DNA of 64,000 nt from Streptomyces sp. SID13031 (GCF_010548305.1 NZ_JAAGLV010000006.1:124001-188000); one strand, 5' to 3'; shown: positions 9,322-17,814, counted from the stretch's first letter. Numbers and translations are program-made. The notes: generated by a model not told the origin, from the letters alone.

Positions 9322-10221
9322 ATGGCGCCAAGACAGGCTCAACCCATGACCTCTGCGGCCCAGCTCTTCGGCATCAACCTCGTCGCCATGGTGACCCCGA
9401 TGAACCCCGACGGCTCGATCAGCGACCCAGGCGTCACCAGCCTCGTCGACCAACTCCTCGCCACCGGCTGCGACGGCCTCGTCGTCGCCGGAACCACCGG
9501 CGAGTCCCCCACCCTGGCCGACGCCGAGACCATCTACCTCATCCGCACGGTAGCAACGCGAGCCAGCGGCCGAGCCCGAGTCATCGCCGGCGTCGGCACG
9601 TACGACACAGCCGCCAGCATCCGCCGCGCGCAAGAGGCCGAAGCAGCCGGCGCAGACGCCCTCCTGCTAGTGACCCCGTACTACTCCAAGCCAACCCAGG
9701 CCGGCGTGATAGCCCACTGCCTGGCAGTCGCCGACGCCACCGACCTCCCGGTGATGCTGTACGACGTCCCCCACCGCACAGGCCTCGCCATGGACCCAGC
9801 CACCCTGATCGAACTGGCCACCCACCCGAGAATCCGAGCGGTCAAAGACGCCAAAGGTGACCTCGCCGAGGCAATGACCGTCATGGCCGGTACCTCACTC
9901 GCCTACTACTGCGGCATAGACGACCTGAACCTCCCGTACCTGGCCGCCGGCGCCACGGGCGTGGTCAGCGTGATCGGCAACCTCTACGCCGACCACAACG
10001 CCGCTCTCATCCACGCCATCCACACCGGCGACCTCGACACGGCAAGGTCGATCCACCGCTCACTGATCCCTTCGACAGCCGCCCTGACAGGCACCTCCCA
10101 AGGCGCAACGATGACCAAGGCAGCCCTGGCCGAACTCGGCGTCATCCCCCACGCAACCCCACGCCTCCCCCTCCTCGAGTCCCCGCCACCACACCTCCCG
10201 GGTGAGCCGCCGACCAGTTGA
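9322..10221 (+). CDS. Dihydrodipicolinate synthase/N-acetylneuraminate lyase-family aldolase
   Basis: 299 residues; an ATG at 9346 is an alternative start, and neither has a clear ribosome site. It has the class I aldolase landmarks of the DapA/NanA family: AGTTGES, Tyr in MLYDVPHRTG (family YNVPxRT), and the Schiff-base lysine in IRAVKDAKGD. This could be 4-hydroxy-tetrahydrodipicolinate synthase for lysine biosynthesis. However, it is not near other dap genes, and a dedicated LysR regulator is divergent from it, which fits a catabolic paralogue better. It ends tail-to-tail with the esterase gene, with a 5-bp gap. Confidence 0.85.
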   Translation: MAPRQAQPMTSAAQLFGINLVAMVTPMNPDGSISDPGVTSLVDQLLATGCDGLVVAGTTGESPTLADAETIYLIRTVATRASGRARVIAGVGTYDTAASIRRAQEAEAAGADALLLVTPYYSKPTQAGVIAHCLAVADATDLPVMLYDVPHRTGLAMDPATLIELATHPRIRAVKDAKGDLAEAMTVMAGTSLAYYCGIDDLNLPYLAAGATGVVSVIGNLYADHNAALIHAIHTGDLDTARSIHRSLIPSTAALTGTSQGATMTKAALAELGVIPHATPRLPLLESPPPHLPGEPPTS

Positions 10222-10226
10222 GCCCG

Positions 10227-11378
10227 TCAGGCGGCCAGGTGCTGGGCCAGGAAGTCGACGATGTGATTCATGGTCTCTTGCGTACCCCAGGGCTTGCCGG
10301 CCGCGGTGTCGCCGGTGAAGGACAGATCGCCATGATCCGCACCGGTCAGCACATACCTGGTGCTGTCGATCCCCTTACTCCGCAACGCGTTGTGGAGCAG
10401 CAGAGTCTGACTCGGCGAGATCAACCGGTCCGCGCTGCCGTGCAGCGACAAGAACGGCGGCGTCTTGCCCGAGAGATAGCTGATCGGGTTGGCCGCCGTG
10501 ATCTCCGCCGAAGGGTTCTTGACGGACTTCTTGGTGCCGGGGCCGTAGACCCACGTGGCCAGGGAATTGCCCGGGGCATAGTTCGCGTTCTGCGCGGCCT
10601 GGTCGAAGTCCGCCGCGATCTTCGAGAGGTCGGACGCGCCGAACTCGTTCACGACGCCTTGGACGTCGCTGCTCTGATCAAGATTGTCGCCGACGTCGAA
10701 CTGCTTGTCGCCGTTGGTGGCGCCAGTCATCGCCGCGAGGTAGCCGCCGGCCGATTGGCCCCACACCGCGACCTCACCGGTATCGATGCCGTACTCGTCG
10801 GCGTGCGCGCGCAGATAGCGCACCGCTGACTTCACATCAGCGGGGCCCGTCTTGTACGTCGCTCCCTGGCCGATGGTCCTGTACTCGATGCTCGCCACCA
10901 CATAGCCCTGCTCGGCGACATAGGTGCGTTGATCGAGGTTCGCCGTCTTCTGGGACAGCACGAACCCACCTCCGGGAAGGTAGACGACCAGCGGCTTCTT
11001 GCCCGCCGTGTCGGGGATCTGGAGGTCGAGCTTGAGTTCGGTCTTCTTCCCGTTGACCGTCGGCGCCGAGTAGACGATGTCGTCGTGGGCGGTGACCTTG
11101 GTCTTGCCGCACTCGATCTGCGCGCCCGTGGGGGCGATGACCGCGCTGGTGCTCGTATCGCCCGGCTTGATGGTCTTGGCGAACGTCAGGCTGACCGGAG
11201 CTGCACCCTTGGGTGCCGCCGCCGCGGCCGGCTGGGGACTTGCCGGGCACGCCACAGCGGTCGGCGTCGTAGCCGATCCCCCGGCATCGCTCTCCGTCTC
11301 CGACGAACAGGCGGCCAGCATCAAGCAACCCACCACCGTCACCGCCAGGACTACCGCACCTCTGGGCCTCAGGGTCAT
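10227..11378 (-). CDS. Lipoprotein alpha/beta-hydrolase (esterase-like)
   Basis: 383 residues from the ATG at 11378, which has GGAG about 11 bases upstream. The N-terminus is a lipoprotein signal (VVLAVTVVGCLMLAAC), so the protein is exported and lipid-anchored. The hydrolase core shows an oxyanion loop (YLPGGGFVLS), the nucleophile elbow GQSAGG, an aspartate in HGSADRLIS and a histidine in GADHGDL. This is the carboxylesterase/BD-FAE type of fold. It is divergent from a TetR gene, with two matching operator-like repeats between them, so it is probably repressed by that protein and induced by an ester or lipophilic compound. Substrate unknown. Confidence 0.85.
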   Translation of the reverse strand: MTLRPRGAVVLAVTVVGCLMLAACSSETESDAGGSATTPTAVACPASPQPAAAAAPKGAAPVSLTFAKTIKPGDTSTSAVIAPTGAQIECGKTKVTAHDDIVYSAPTVNGKKTELKLDLQIPDTAGKKPLVVYLPGGGFVLSQKTANLDQRTYVAEQGYVVASIEYRTIGQGATYKTGPADVKSAVRYLRAHADEYGIDTGEVAVWGQSAGGYLAAMTGATNGDKQFDVGDNLDQSSDVQGVVNEFGASDLSKIAADFDQAAQNANYAPGNSLATWVYGPGTKKSVKNPSAEITAANPISYLSGKTPPFLSLHGSADRLISPSQTLLLHNALRSKGIDSTRYVLTGADHGDLSFTGDTAAGKPWGTQETMNHIVDFLAQHLAA

Positions 11379-11402
11379 CTCATCGTCTCCGTCACTCGAT
11401 CG

Positions 11403-11464
11403 AACTGGAGGCATATCCTCCACTTGCCGGATGTTAGCATCAACTGGAGCCTCACCCTCCAGTT
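11403..11464. promoter_or_regulatory. Twin TetR operator-like inverted repeats
   Basis: Two copies of AACTGGAG-N7-CTCCAGTT lie in the 119 bp between the divergent esterase and TetR genes. The first spans 11403-11425, with one mismatch (CTCCACTT); the second spans 11442-11464 and is perfect. They are 39 bp apart, start to start. Size, symmetry and position fit operators for the adjacent TetR-family protein. Confidence 0.75.
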
Positions 11465-11497
11465 ATGTTTCCGGTGAGTGGAAGAGGAAGGACGAGG

Positions 11498-12148
11498 ATG
11501 GAAACGCCCGCCGGGCAGCCGCCGCTCAGGCGCGATGCCGAGCTCAATCGCCAGCGGCTGCTGGCTGCCGCCCACGAGGTCTTCCGGGACCGCGGACTCA
11601 GCGCCACCCTCGAGGATGTGGCCAGGCACGCCGGGGTCGGGATCGGAACCGCCTACCGACGGTTCGCCAACCGGGACGCACTGATCGACGCACTCTTCGA
11701 GGACATGATCGCCAAGGTCGCGGCGATGGCGGTGGAAGCCGCTGAAGACCCGGACGCCTGGCGAGGCCTGAGTACCAGCCTGGAGCGGGTGTGCGAACTG
11801 CAGACCTTCGACCGCGGACTGCGCGACATCATGCTGGGCACCGGGCGGGGCCGGCGACGCCAGGAGCTCGTCGCCGAGCGGATCAAGCCGACGGTCGACG
11901 CGATGATCCAGCGAGCCAAGGACCAAGGGGTACTACGCACCGACGTCGAGGGCTGGGACCTGCCGATGATCCAGCTGATGGTCGCCACCATCACCGATCA
12001 CACCGGGCATCCCGACCTGTGGCGGCGGTACCTGCACCTGATGCTGGACGGCATGCGGATCGGCGGGGCCGACGGCACCACACTCCCCGTCGCGCTGTTC
12101 CCCGACGGCCAACCACCTTCGGAAACCCTTAGCCTGCCGCAAGGATGA
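11498..12148 (+). CDS. TetR-family transcriptional regulator
   Basis: 216 residues from the ATG at 11498, chosen because AGGAAGG lies just upstream. An ATG at 11465 would start directly at the edge of the second operator. The N-terminal helix-turn-helix is clear (ATLEDVARHAGVGIGTAYRRFANRDAL). The C-terminal ligand domain is of the actinobacterial type with RGLRDIMLGTGRGRRRQELVAERIKP. It probably represses the divergent esterase and itself through the repeats at 11403-11464. It ends 6 bp from the convergent pcaC. Confidence 0.9.
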   Translation: METPAGQPPLRRDAELNRQRLLAAAHEVFRDRGLSATLEDVARHAGVGIGTAYRRFANRDALIDALFEDMIAKVAAMAVEAAEDPDAWRGLSTSLERVCELQTFDRGLRDIMLGTGRGRRRQELVAERIKPTVDAMIQRAKDQGVLRTDVEGWDLPMIQLMVATITDHTGHPDLWRRYLHLMLDGMRIGGADGTTLPVALFPDGQPPSETLSLPQG

Positions 12149-12154
12149 GCACGT

Positions 12155-12541
12155 TCACGATGGCCCGTCCTGAGGCCCGAGCGCGCGGGTGGCGATCGCG
12201 AAGGCCGAGTTCGCGGCCGGTACGCCGCAGTACACCGCGCACTGGAGCAGTATCTCGGCGATCTCCTCGCGGCTGAGCCCGTTGCGGACCGCTGCCTGAA
12301 GGTGGAACTCCAGCTCGCTCCAGTGGTGTCCGGCGACCAGAGCCGTCACCGTGACCACTGACCTGGTCCGCCGGTCGAGCCCGTCGCGCTGCCAGACCGA
12401 GCCCCAGGCGTACCGGGTGATGAAGTCCTGGAAGTCGTCGTTCAGCGGGGTCCGTGCGGACTCCGCGCGATCGACATGGTCGTCACCGAGGACTTCACGG
12501 CGGATCCGCAGGCCCTCGTCGTAGGGATCCGTCCAGGTCAT
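12155..12541 (-). CDS. pcaC: 4-carboxymuconolactone decarboxylase
   Basis: 128 residues from the ATG at 12541, preceded by AAGGAAAGGTGG. It has the CMD-family fold with RRTRSVVTVTALVAGHHWSELEFHLQAAVRNGLS, the usual PcaC active-site neighbourhood, and ILLQCAVYCGVPAANSAFA. It converts 4-carboxymuconolactone to 3-oxoadipate enol-lactone. It is the last gene of the pcaHGBC operon and overlaps the end of pcaB by 47 bases. In many actinobacteria PcaC is fused to PcaD (PcaL); here the two are separate genes. Confidence 0.93.
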   Translation of the reverse strand: MTWTDPYDEGLRIRREVLGDDHVDRAESARTPLNDDFQDFITRYAWGSVWQRDGLDRRTRSVVTVTALVAGHHWSELEFHLQAAVRNGLSREEIAEILLQCAVYCGVPAANSAFAIATRALGPQDGPS

Positions 12542-13751
12542 GGTCGTCCACCTTTCCTTGGTCGGCCTCGAGTGCGCGGTCGACCCACACGTCCGCCGCG
12601 CGGAGGTGAGCGTCCGTCCAAGTCTCGTCCTCACCCAACGCGGAGCGGAGCAACTCGAGGTTGCGGGCGAGGGCGTCCTCGTCGAAGACCAGCCCGTCGA
12701 CCAGGTCGCGGGTCAGGGCGGCCACACCACCTGCCAGGCGCAGCATCGTGCGGAGCGGCTGCCACTCGGCATGCCAGGCCCCGGCCGGGCGCTCCTGCTC
12801 CGCGACAGCGGACGTACCGATGACCGCGGCAAGGGCGGGGAGTTGGCGAGCCGCCGAGGCGATCAGGAGGGATCGGACCGGGTTCGACTTGTGCGCCATC
12901 GACGACGACGCACCACCGCTCGACTCGCGGACCTCGCCGATCTCCGTCTGGCTCATCACGAGAACGTCTGCCGCGACCTTGCCGCCCGCGGCGCCGACCA
13001 TCACCAGAGCATTGGCCAGGCCGAGCACCGCCCCACGCCGGGTGTGCCAGGAAAGCGTCGGCGCGGACAGGCTGAGCCGGCCCGCGAAGGCGTCCAGTAC
13101 TGCGGGACCGTCCGCGCCGTAGACATGCGCGGTCCCGACCGGTCCCGCGAGCGAGGCCGGCAGGGGCTGAAGTGCATGGATCGAGTGAAGAGCGTCTCTC
13201 GTACCAGTCAGCCAACCGGCCACCCGCAGACCGAGCGTCGTCGGCAACGCCTGCTGGCCAAGGGTCCGGGCAACGATCGGGACGCCGCGATAGCGGACGG
13301 CAAGCTCTGCCAGCCGGTCGGCGGCCGCGCCCAGATCCTCGGCGACCACCGCGAGTACGTCCGTCGCGAGCAGCATCATCGCGGTGTCGAGAATGTCCTG
13401 GCTGGTCGCACCGTGGTGGATCCAGTTCGCCGTCTCGTGGCCGAACGCGGCCGTGGCCGACTCCCGCAAGTGCTGTACCAGCGGGATCACCGGGTTGCCC
13501 CCGGCAACGGCTTCGACCGCCAGCCGGCGAGGGTCGATCGGGACCTGCCCGAGGTGCGCCGCCAGCGCCTCGGTCGACGCGGGCGCGATCCCTGCCTGCG
13601 CCAGCGCACAGATCAGCGCCGCCTCGCCGAGCACCAAGGCATCGACCAGAGCCGCATCGCTCGTCATCGCCTCAGCCCGGCTTCCAGCCCAGACCGGGCT
13701 CAGCAACCCGAAATCTCCACCCACCAGCGGGGCCTCACCGGCCGCCGACAT
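12495..13751 (-). CDS. pcaB: 3-carboxy-cis,cis-muconate cycloisomerase
   Basis: 418 residues, a fumarase/aspartase-superfamily enzyme with the signature loop GGASSSMAHKSNPV, the histidine stretch IHHGATSQD and a family-typical start region (DFGLLSPVWAG). It cyclises 3-carboxymuconate to 4-carboxymuconolactone in the protocatechuate branch. The ATG at 13751 lies inside the end of pcaG. A GTG nine codons in has a better-placed GAGG and may be the true start. It overlaps both neighbours, as expected for tight translational coupling. Confidence 0.92.
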   Translation of the reverse strand: MSAAGEAPLVGGDFGLLSPVWAGSRAEAMTSDAALVDALVLGEAALICALAQAGIAPASTEALAAHLGQVPIDPRRLAVEAVAGGNPVIPLVQHLRESATAAFGHETANWIHHGATSQDILDTAMMLLATDVLAVVAEDLGAAADRLAELAVRYRGVPIVARTLGQQALPTTLGLRVAGWLTGTRDALHSIHALQPLPASLAGPVGTAHVYGADGPAVLDAFAGRLSLSAPTLSWHTRRGAVLGLANALVMVGAAGGKVAADVLVMSQTEIGEVRESSGGASSSMAHKSNPVRSLLIASAARQLPALAAVIGTSAVAEQERPAGAWHAEWQPLRTMLRLAGGVAALTRDLVDGLVFDEDALARNLELLRSALGEDETWTDAHLRAADVWVDRALEADQGKVDDHDLDGSLRRGPADPP

Positions 13752-14322
13752 CGAGGAACACCGTCTCCTGGTCGCCCTGCAGGTACACGTCGAAACGGTA
13801 GCCGTCCGGCGCCGGCGTGGCTACGAGTGACGACCGGCGGGCCTGCGGCAACGAATCGAGCAGGGGATCCATGTCCAGCGAGTCTTCAGGGAAGTAGATC
13901 CGGGTGACGACCCGGCGCAGCAGACCCCGGGCGAAGACCGACATCGCGATATGCGGCGCCTGGCAACGGCCGTCGATCGTCGGCACCGGCCCTGGCTTCA
14001 CGGTGAAGAACTCGTACTCGCCGCTGTCCGTCGCCGAGCGCCCGAAACCGCGAAAGCCGTCGGGCTTTTCGTAGATTCCCTGCGTCGTCACGAACGTTCC
14101 GGCCTGGTCTGGCTGCCAGATCTCGACCAGCGCGTCGAGGGCGGGCTCACCGGACCCGTCGTACACGGTCCCGGCCAGCCGGATCCGCCCCGGCACGGAC
14201 GTTCCCGCGACCTCCGACCCGGCGGAGTACGGCAACGCGAGGTGGAAGAAGGGCCCGACGGTCTGCCACGGCGTCGGGCCAGGCGACGCCGTCACGTCCG
14301 TGACCGGGTAGACGATGCTCAC
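13735..14322 (-). CDS. pcaG: Protocatechuate 3,4-dioxygenase alpha subunit
   Basis: 195 residues from the GTG at 14322, which overlaps the pcaH stop (GTGA). The sequence has the intradiol-dioxygenase beta fold: TPWQTVGPFFHLALPY near the start, LAGTVYDGSGEPALDALVEIWQPD, GSGEYEFFTVKPGPVP-like strands and APHIAMSVFARGLLRRVVTRIYFPED. Alpha subunits lack the iron ligands and pair with PcaH. A frame extending to 14391 exists, but the overlap with pcaH makes the GTG the better start. Confidence 0.92.
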   Translation of the reverse strand: MSIVYPVTDVTASPGPTPWQTVGPFFHLALPYSAGSEVAGTSVPGRIRLAGTVYDGSGEPALDALVEIWQPDQAGTFVTTQGIYEKPDGFRGFGRSATDSGEYEFFTVKPGPVPTIDGRCQAPHIAMSVFARGLLRRVVTRIYFPEDSLDMDPLLDSLPQARRSSLVATPAPDGYRFDVYLQGDQETVFLDVGGR

Positions 14323-15014
14323 GACCGCTCCTCGAACGGGGTGGCTGCGGCGCCGTCGAGCACGATGTCGAAGCGGTAGCCGGTGGCCCACTCCGGTGAG
14401 GTCGCGCTGTGGTCGTAGGACGCGATCAGTCGCTTGCGGGCCCGCTCGTCCCGAATCGAGTTGAAGATCGGATCCTGGAAGAACAACGGGTCGCCGGGGA
14501 AGTACATCTGCGTCACCAGCCGCTGCGTGAAGGCCTGGCCGAACAGGGAGAAGTGCAGGTGGGCCGGACGCCAGGCGTTGTCGTGGTTGCGCCAGGGGTA
14601 CGGGCCCGGCTTGATCGTGACGAACTGATAGTTGCCATCAGCATCGGTCAGGCACCGGCCGGCACCGGTGAAGTTCGGATCCAGTGGAGCCGGATGCCGA
14701 TCGAGCTTGTGCACATACCGCCCGGATGCGTTGGCCTGCCAGAGCTCGAGCAGGGTTCCCGAAAGCGGCCGGCCGAACGTGTCGGTGACCCGGCCGTGCA
14801 CGATCAGCCGCTCGCCGATCGGCTCGCCCACTCCGTGCACGGTCAGGTCGGCGTCGCTGTCCCGGACATCGCCTGAACCGAACACCGGCCCGGTCGACTC
14901 GACGTACCCGGGCGGCGGCATCACCAGTGCCTTGGCCGGGGCGCGGAGCACCGAATTGGCAAGGTCCGGGAACAGGTACGGAGGATCCAAGGCCTGGTTC
15001 GTCATGGCCGTCAT
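14319..15014 (-). CDS. pcaH: Protocatechuate 3,4-dioxygenase beta subunit
   Basis: 231 residues from the ATG at 15014, about 11 bases after GAGGGG; an ATG at 15005 and a GTG at 15026 are alternatives. It binds the non-haem Fe(III). Ligand candidates are tyrosines in GRYVHKLDRH and GNYQFVTIKPGPYPW and the two histidines in WRPAHLHFSLFG, arranged as in known PcaH. With PcaG it performs intradiol ring cleavage of protocatechuate to 3-carboxy-cis,cis-muconate. It is first in pcaHGBC and divergent from an IclR gene whose start codon lies inside an operator-like repeat. Confidence 0.94.
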   Translation of the reverse strand: MTAMTNQALDPPYLFPDLANSVLRAPAKALVMPPPGYVESTGPVFGSGDVRDSDADLTVHGVGEPIGERLIVHGRVTDTFGRPLSGTLLELWQANASGRYVHKLDRHPAPLDPNFTGAGRCLTDADGNYQFVTIKPGPYPWRNHDNAWRPAHLHFSLFGQAFTQRLVTQMYFPGDPLFFQDPIFNSIRDERARKRLIASYDHSATSPEWATGYRFDIVLDGAAATPFEERS

Positions 15015-15045
15015 GCTCGCTTGCACCAACCCCTCTCGGCGAGCA

Positions 15046-15066
15046 GACTTCCGTCACATGGAAGTC
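15046..15066. promoter_or_regulatory. IclR operator-like inverted repeat at the pcaH/iclR divergence
   Basis: GACTTCC (15046-15052), a 7-base spacer, and GGAAGTC (15060-15066) form a perfect 21-bp inverted repeat. It covers the ATG of the IclR gene and lies 32 bp upstream of the pcaH ATG, well placed to control both directions. The core CTTCCG-N5-TGGAA recurs upstream of pobA (17816-17831). Confidence 0.65.
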
Positions 15067-15819
15067 GCCGGCACCGCAGCGAGCAAACTGCTCTCCGTTC
15101 TGAGCGCGTTCACCGAGCAGCGGCCCGCCCTGACCTTGACCGAGATCGCCGCCGGCACCGCACTCCCCCTCAGCACGGCGCATCGCCTCGTCGGTGAACT
15201 GGCCGCCTGGGGCGCGCTGGAGCGCGGGCCGGACGCACGGTACCGGATCGGTCTGCGACTGTGGGAGCTCGCCTCGTTGGCCCCGCGTGGTCTGCCGTTG
15301 CGCGAGGCGGCGCTGCCCTTTCTCGAAGACCTCTATGAGGCCACCCACGAGAACGTCCAGCTGTCGGTCCTCGATGGCGACGAGGTCGTCTACGTGGAAC
15401 GGCTGTCCGGCCGCCGCGCGGTGAAGACGCGCACGCGGGTCGGTGGACGGCTGACCGGCATCGCCACCGCCGGCGGCCGGGTGTTGCTCGCCCACGCGCC
15501 GGCCGAGGTCGTCGAGAAGATCCTCGCCGAACCGGTGATCCCGTACACGCCGCAAACCGTGACCGATGCCGCGACACTGCGCGGGCTCCTCGCCGAAGTA
15601 CGCCGTCAGGGGCTCGCCGTGGACGAGCACCAGGTGACGGCAGGCGCTATCGCCGTGGCAGCGCCGATCAGGAACCGGTACGGCGAAGTCATCGCTGCCG
15701 TGTCCGTCGTCGCCAAGGCCGAACCGGGGTCCGCACGAATCCTGACACCGCTGGTGACGACGACCGCGTCAGCCGTGTCCCGCGCCCTGGGTTTCAAAGG
15801 CACCAGACGTCGGTCCTAA
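15058..15819 (+). CDS. IclR-family regulator of the pca genes (inferred)
   Basis: 253 residues. The N-terminal winged helix reads LTLTEIAAGTALPLSTAHRLVGELAAWGAL, and the IclR effector domain follows (LSVLDGDEVVYVERLSGRRAVKTRTRVGGRLT, then AAPIRNRYGEVIAAVSVV). It lies between divergent pcaHGBC and co-directional pcaD, so control of protocatechuate catabolism is the natural reading. In other bacteria IclR proteins PcaR/PcaU do this job. The start codon lies within an inverted repeat, suggesting autoregulation. Confidence 0.9.
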   Translation: MEVAGTAASKLLSVLSAFTEQRPALTLTEIAAGTALPLSTAHRLVGELAAWGALERGPDARYRIGLRLWELASLAPRGLPLREAALPFLEDLYEATHENVQLSVLDGDEVVYVERLSGRRAVKTRTRVGGRLTGIATAGGRVLLAHAPAEVVEKILAEPVIPYTPQTVTDAATLRGLLAEVRRQGLAVDEHQVTAGAIAVAAPIRNRYGEVIAAVSVVAKAEPGSARILTPLVTTTASAVSRALGFKGTRRRS

Positions 15820-15828
15820 TCTGTGCGC

Positions 15829-16593
15829 ATGCCGAGACTGCACTGCGAAGTTACCGGACCCGAGCACGCACCCGTTGTGGTGCTGGCGAATTCGCTCGGC
15901 GCAACGTTGCGCATGTGGGATCCGCAGATCGAGGCGCTGACCCAGTCGTACCGGGTCGTCCGCTTCGACACCCGCGGACATGGCGGTTCACCGGTACCAC
16001 CGGGGCCGTACACGATCGACGGGCTCGCCGACGACGTGGTCGAGCTGCTCGACCGGCTGGCGCTCGAGCAGGTGCACTACGTCGGGCTGTCTCTCGGCGG
16101 CATGATCGGGATGCGCCTGGCCGCCCAGCACCCTGACCGGGTCGATCGGCTCGCGGTGTTGTGCACCTCAGCCCTGCTCGGTCCGGCCTCGATGTGGCAC
16201 GAACGCGCTGCCAAGGTCCGGCGGTCCGGTACGGCGAGCGTGGCCGGGACAGTCGTGGCCCGGTGGTACACGGACCCCTTCCAGGAAAGGCATCCCGAGG
16301 TGGTCGCTGCCGCCCGCGAGATGATCGGCTCGACACCCTCAGAAGGCTATTCGGGGTGCTGCGAGGCGATCGCGGCGATGGACCTGACCGCCGACCTGGC
16401 GCGGATCACCGCACCGACCCTGGCGATCGCGGGCGCGGGCGACCTGGCGACACCGCCCGATCACCTCGCCCGCATCGCGTCGACGATTCCCGCCGCGGCG
16501 CTGCTCGTCGTACCGGAGGCTGCTCATCTCGCCAATGCCGAGCAGCCCGACCTCGTCACCGCCGCGATCCTCCGCCACCTGCAGGGGACGTGA
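15829..16593 (+). CDS. pcaD: 3-oxoadipate enol-lactonase
   Basis: 254 residues from the ATG at 15829; a GTG at 15823 is an alternative. It is an alpha/beta-hydrolase with the PcaD start LHCEVTGPEHAPVVVLANSLG, FDTRGHGGS, nucleophile serine in GLSLGG, late aspartate in GAGDLATPP and histidine in PEAAHLANAEQP. It hydrolyses 3-oxoadipate enol-lactone to 3-oxoadipate. It follows the IclR gene by 9 bp and so forms the right arm of the pca locus. Its stop codon abuts the stop of pobA with no gap. Confidence 0.92.
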   Translation: MPRLHCEVTGPEHAPVVVLANSLGATLRMWDPQIEALTQSYRVVRFDTRGHGGSPVPPGPYTIDGLADDVVELLDRLALEQVHYVGLSLGGMIGMRLAAQHPDRVDRLAVLCTSALLGPASMWHERAAKVRRSGTASVAGTVVARWYTDPFQERHPEVVAAAREMIGSTPSEGYSGCCEAIAAMDLTADLARITAPTLAIAGAGDLATPPDHLARIASTIPAAALLVVPEAAHLANAEQPDLVTAAILRHLQGT

Positions 16594-17751
16594 TCAGGTC
16601 CACGGCAGCCCGACGTAGTTCTCCGCCAGTTTCGTGGCCGCGGCGGATGAGCTGACGACGTACTCCAACTGCGAGCGCTGCAGCCGCTGCTGGAACGGAT
16701 CCTCGCCCGGGAAGCTGTGCAGCATCGAGGTCATCCACCAGGAGAAGTGCTGGACCCGCCACACCCTCCGCAAGCAGGTAGCCGAGTACGCGTCGAGACC
16801 GGTACTGCGACCGGAGTCGTACCAATCCCCCATGGCTTCGGCCAGCACGTGGACGTCGTGGATGGCAAGGTTCAGCCCCTTGGCGCCGGTCGGCGGGACG
16901 ATGTGCGCGGCATCGCCGGCCAGGAAGAGCCGGCCGTGTTGCATCGGCTCGCAGACAAAGCTGCGCATCGGCGTGATCGCCTTCTCCAGCACCGGTCCCT
17001 CCTTCAGCGACCAGCCACTGTGCGCGAGCCGCACGTGCAGCTCGTCCCAGACCCGATCGTCCGACCAGGCGGCGAGATCCTCGAGCGGGTCGACCTGCAG
17101 GTACAGCCTGCTCACGGTCGGCGAGCGCAGACTGAGCAGCGCGAAGCCGCGGTCGGTGTTGGCATAGACGAGCTCGTCGTTCGACGGCGCGACGTCGGCA
17201 AGGATGCCCAGCCAGGCGAACGGGTACTCGCGCTCGTAAGACGTTGCCGACGGCAACACCTCACGGCAGACGCCGTGGAAGCCGTCGCAGCCGGCGATGA
17301 AATCGCAGTCGAGCTCGACCCGTTGCCCCTCGTGCATGAAGGTGACCCGCGGCACCGCGGGATCGACCACGACGTCGTCGGCCGAGAAGTAGAGCTGACC
17401 GCCGGCCGCCAGCCGTGCCTCGGTCAGATCACTGACCACCCGCTGCTGACCGTAGATGGTGATCGACCGGCCGCCGCTCAGCTCGGTCAGCGGGATCCGG
17501 TGCGACACCCCGTCGAAGAGCAGCTCGATACCGTGGTGCGGCAGGCCGTCGCGGTCGAGTCCCGCGCTGACGCCGGTGGCCCGCAGCAGGTCGACGGTGC
17601 CCTGCTCGAGCACACCGGCCCGGACCCGCTTCTCGACGTACTCCCGGCTGCGTCTCTCCACTACGACGGACTCGATGCCGCGCAAATGCAGCAGGTGTGA
17701 CAGCACCAACCCGGCCGGACCCGCACCGATGATCGCCACCTGTGTGCGCAT
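16594..17751 (-). CDS. pobA: 4-hydroxybenzoate 3-monooxygenase
   Basis: 385 residues, close to the usual 390-395. FAD-binding motifs are intact: VAIIGAGPAGLVLSHLL at the start, the mid-sequence DG stretch (DCDFIAGCDGFHGVCREVLP) and the late GDAAHIVPPTGAKGLNLAIHDV. It hydroxylates 4-hydroxybenzoate to protocatechuate with NAD(P)H and oxygen, feeding pcaHG. The start at 17751 (MRTQVAIIG) was chosen from family alignment; the longer upstream frame is not conserved in type. A divergent IclR gene lies 181 bp away, with an operator-like repeat between. Confidence 0.95.
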   Translation of the reverse strand: MRTQVAIIGAGPAGLVLSHLLHLRGIESVVVERRSREYVEKRVRAGVLEQGTVDLLRATGVSAGLDRDGLPHHGIELLFDGVSHRIPLTELSGGRSITIYGQQRVVSDLTEARLAAGGQLYFSADDVVVDPAVPRVTFMHEGQRVELDCDFIAGCDGFHGVCREVLPSATSYEREYPFAWLGILADVAPSNDELVYANTDRGFALLSLRSPTVSRLYLQVDPLEDLAAWSDDRVWDELHVRLAHSGWSLKEGPVLEKAITPMRSFVCEPMQHGRLFLAGDAAHIVPPTGAKGLNLAIHDVHVLAEAMGDWYDSGRSTGLDAYSATCLRRVWRVQHFSWWMTSMLHSFPGEDPFQQRLQRSQLEYVVSSSAAATKLAENYVGLPWT

Positions 17752-17814
17752 GATGTGGCCTCCTCTCAGGCTTTCGCCGAGAGTCCCCGATCCGCGATCA
17801 GCCCGGGCGAATCT

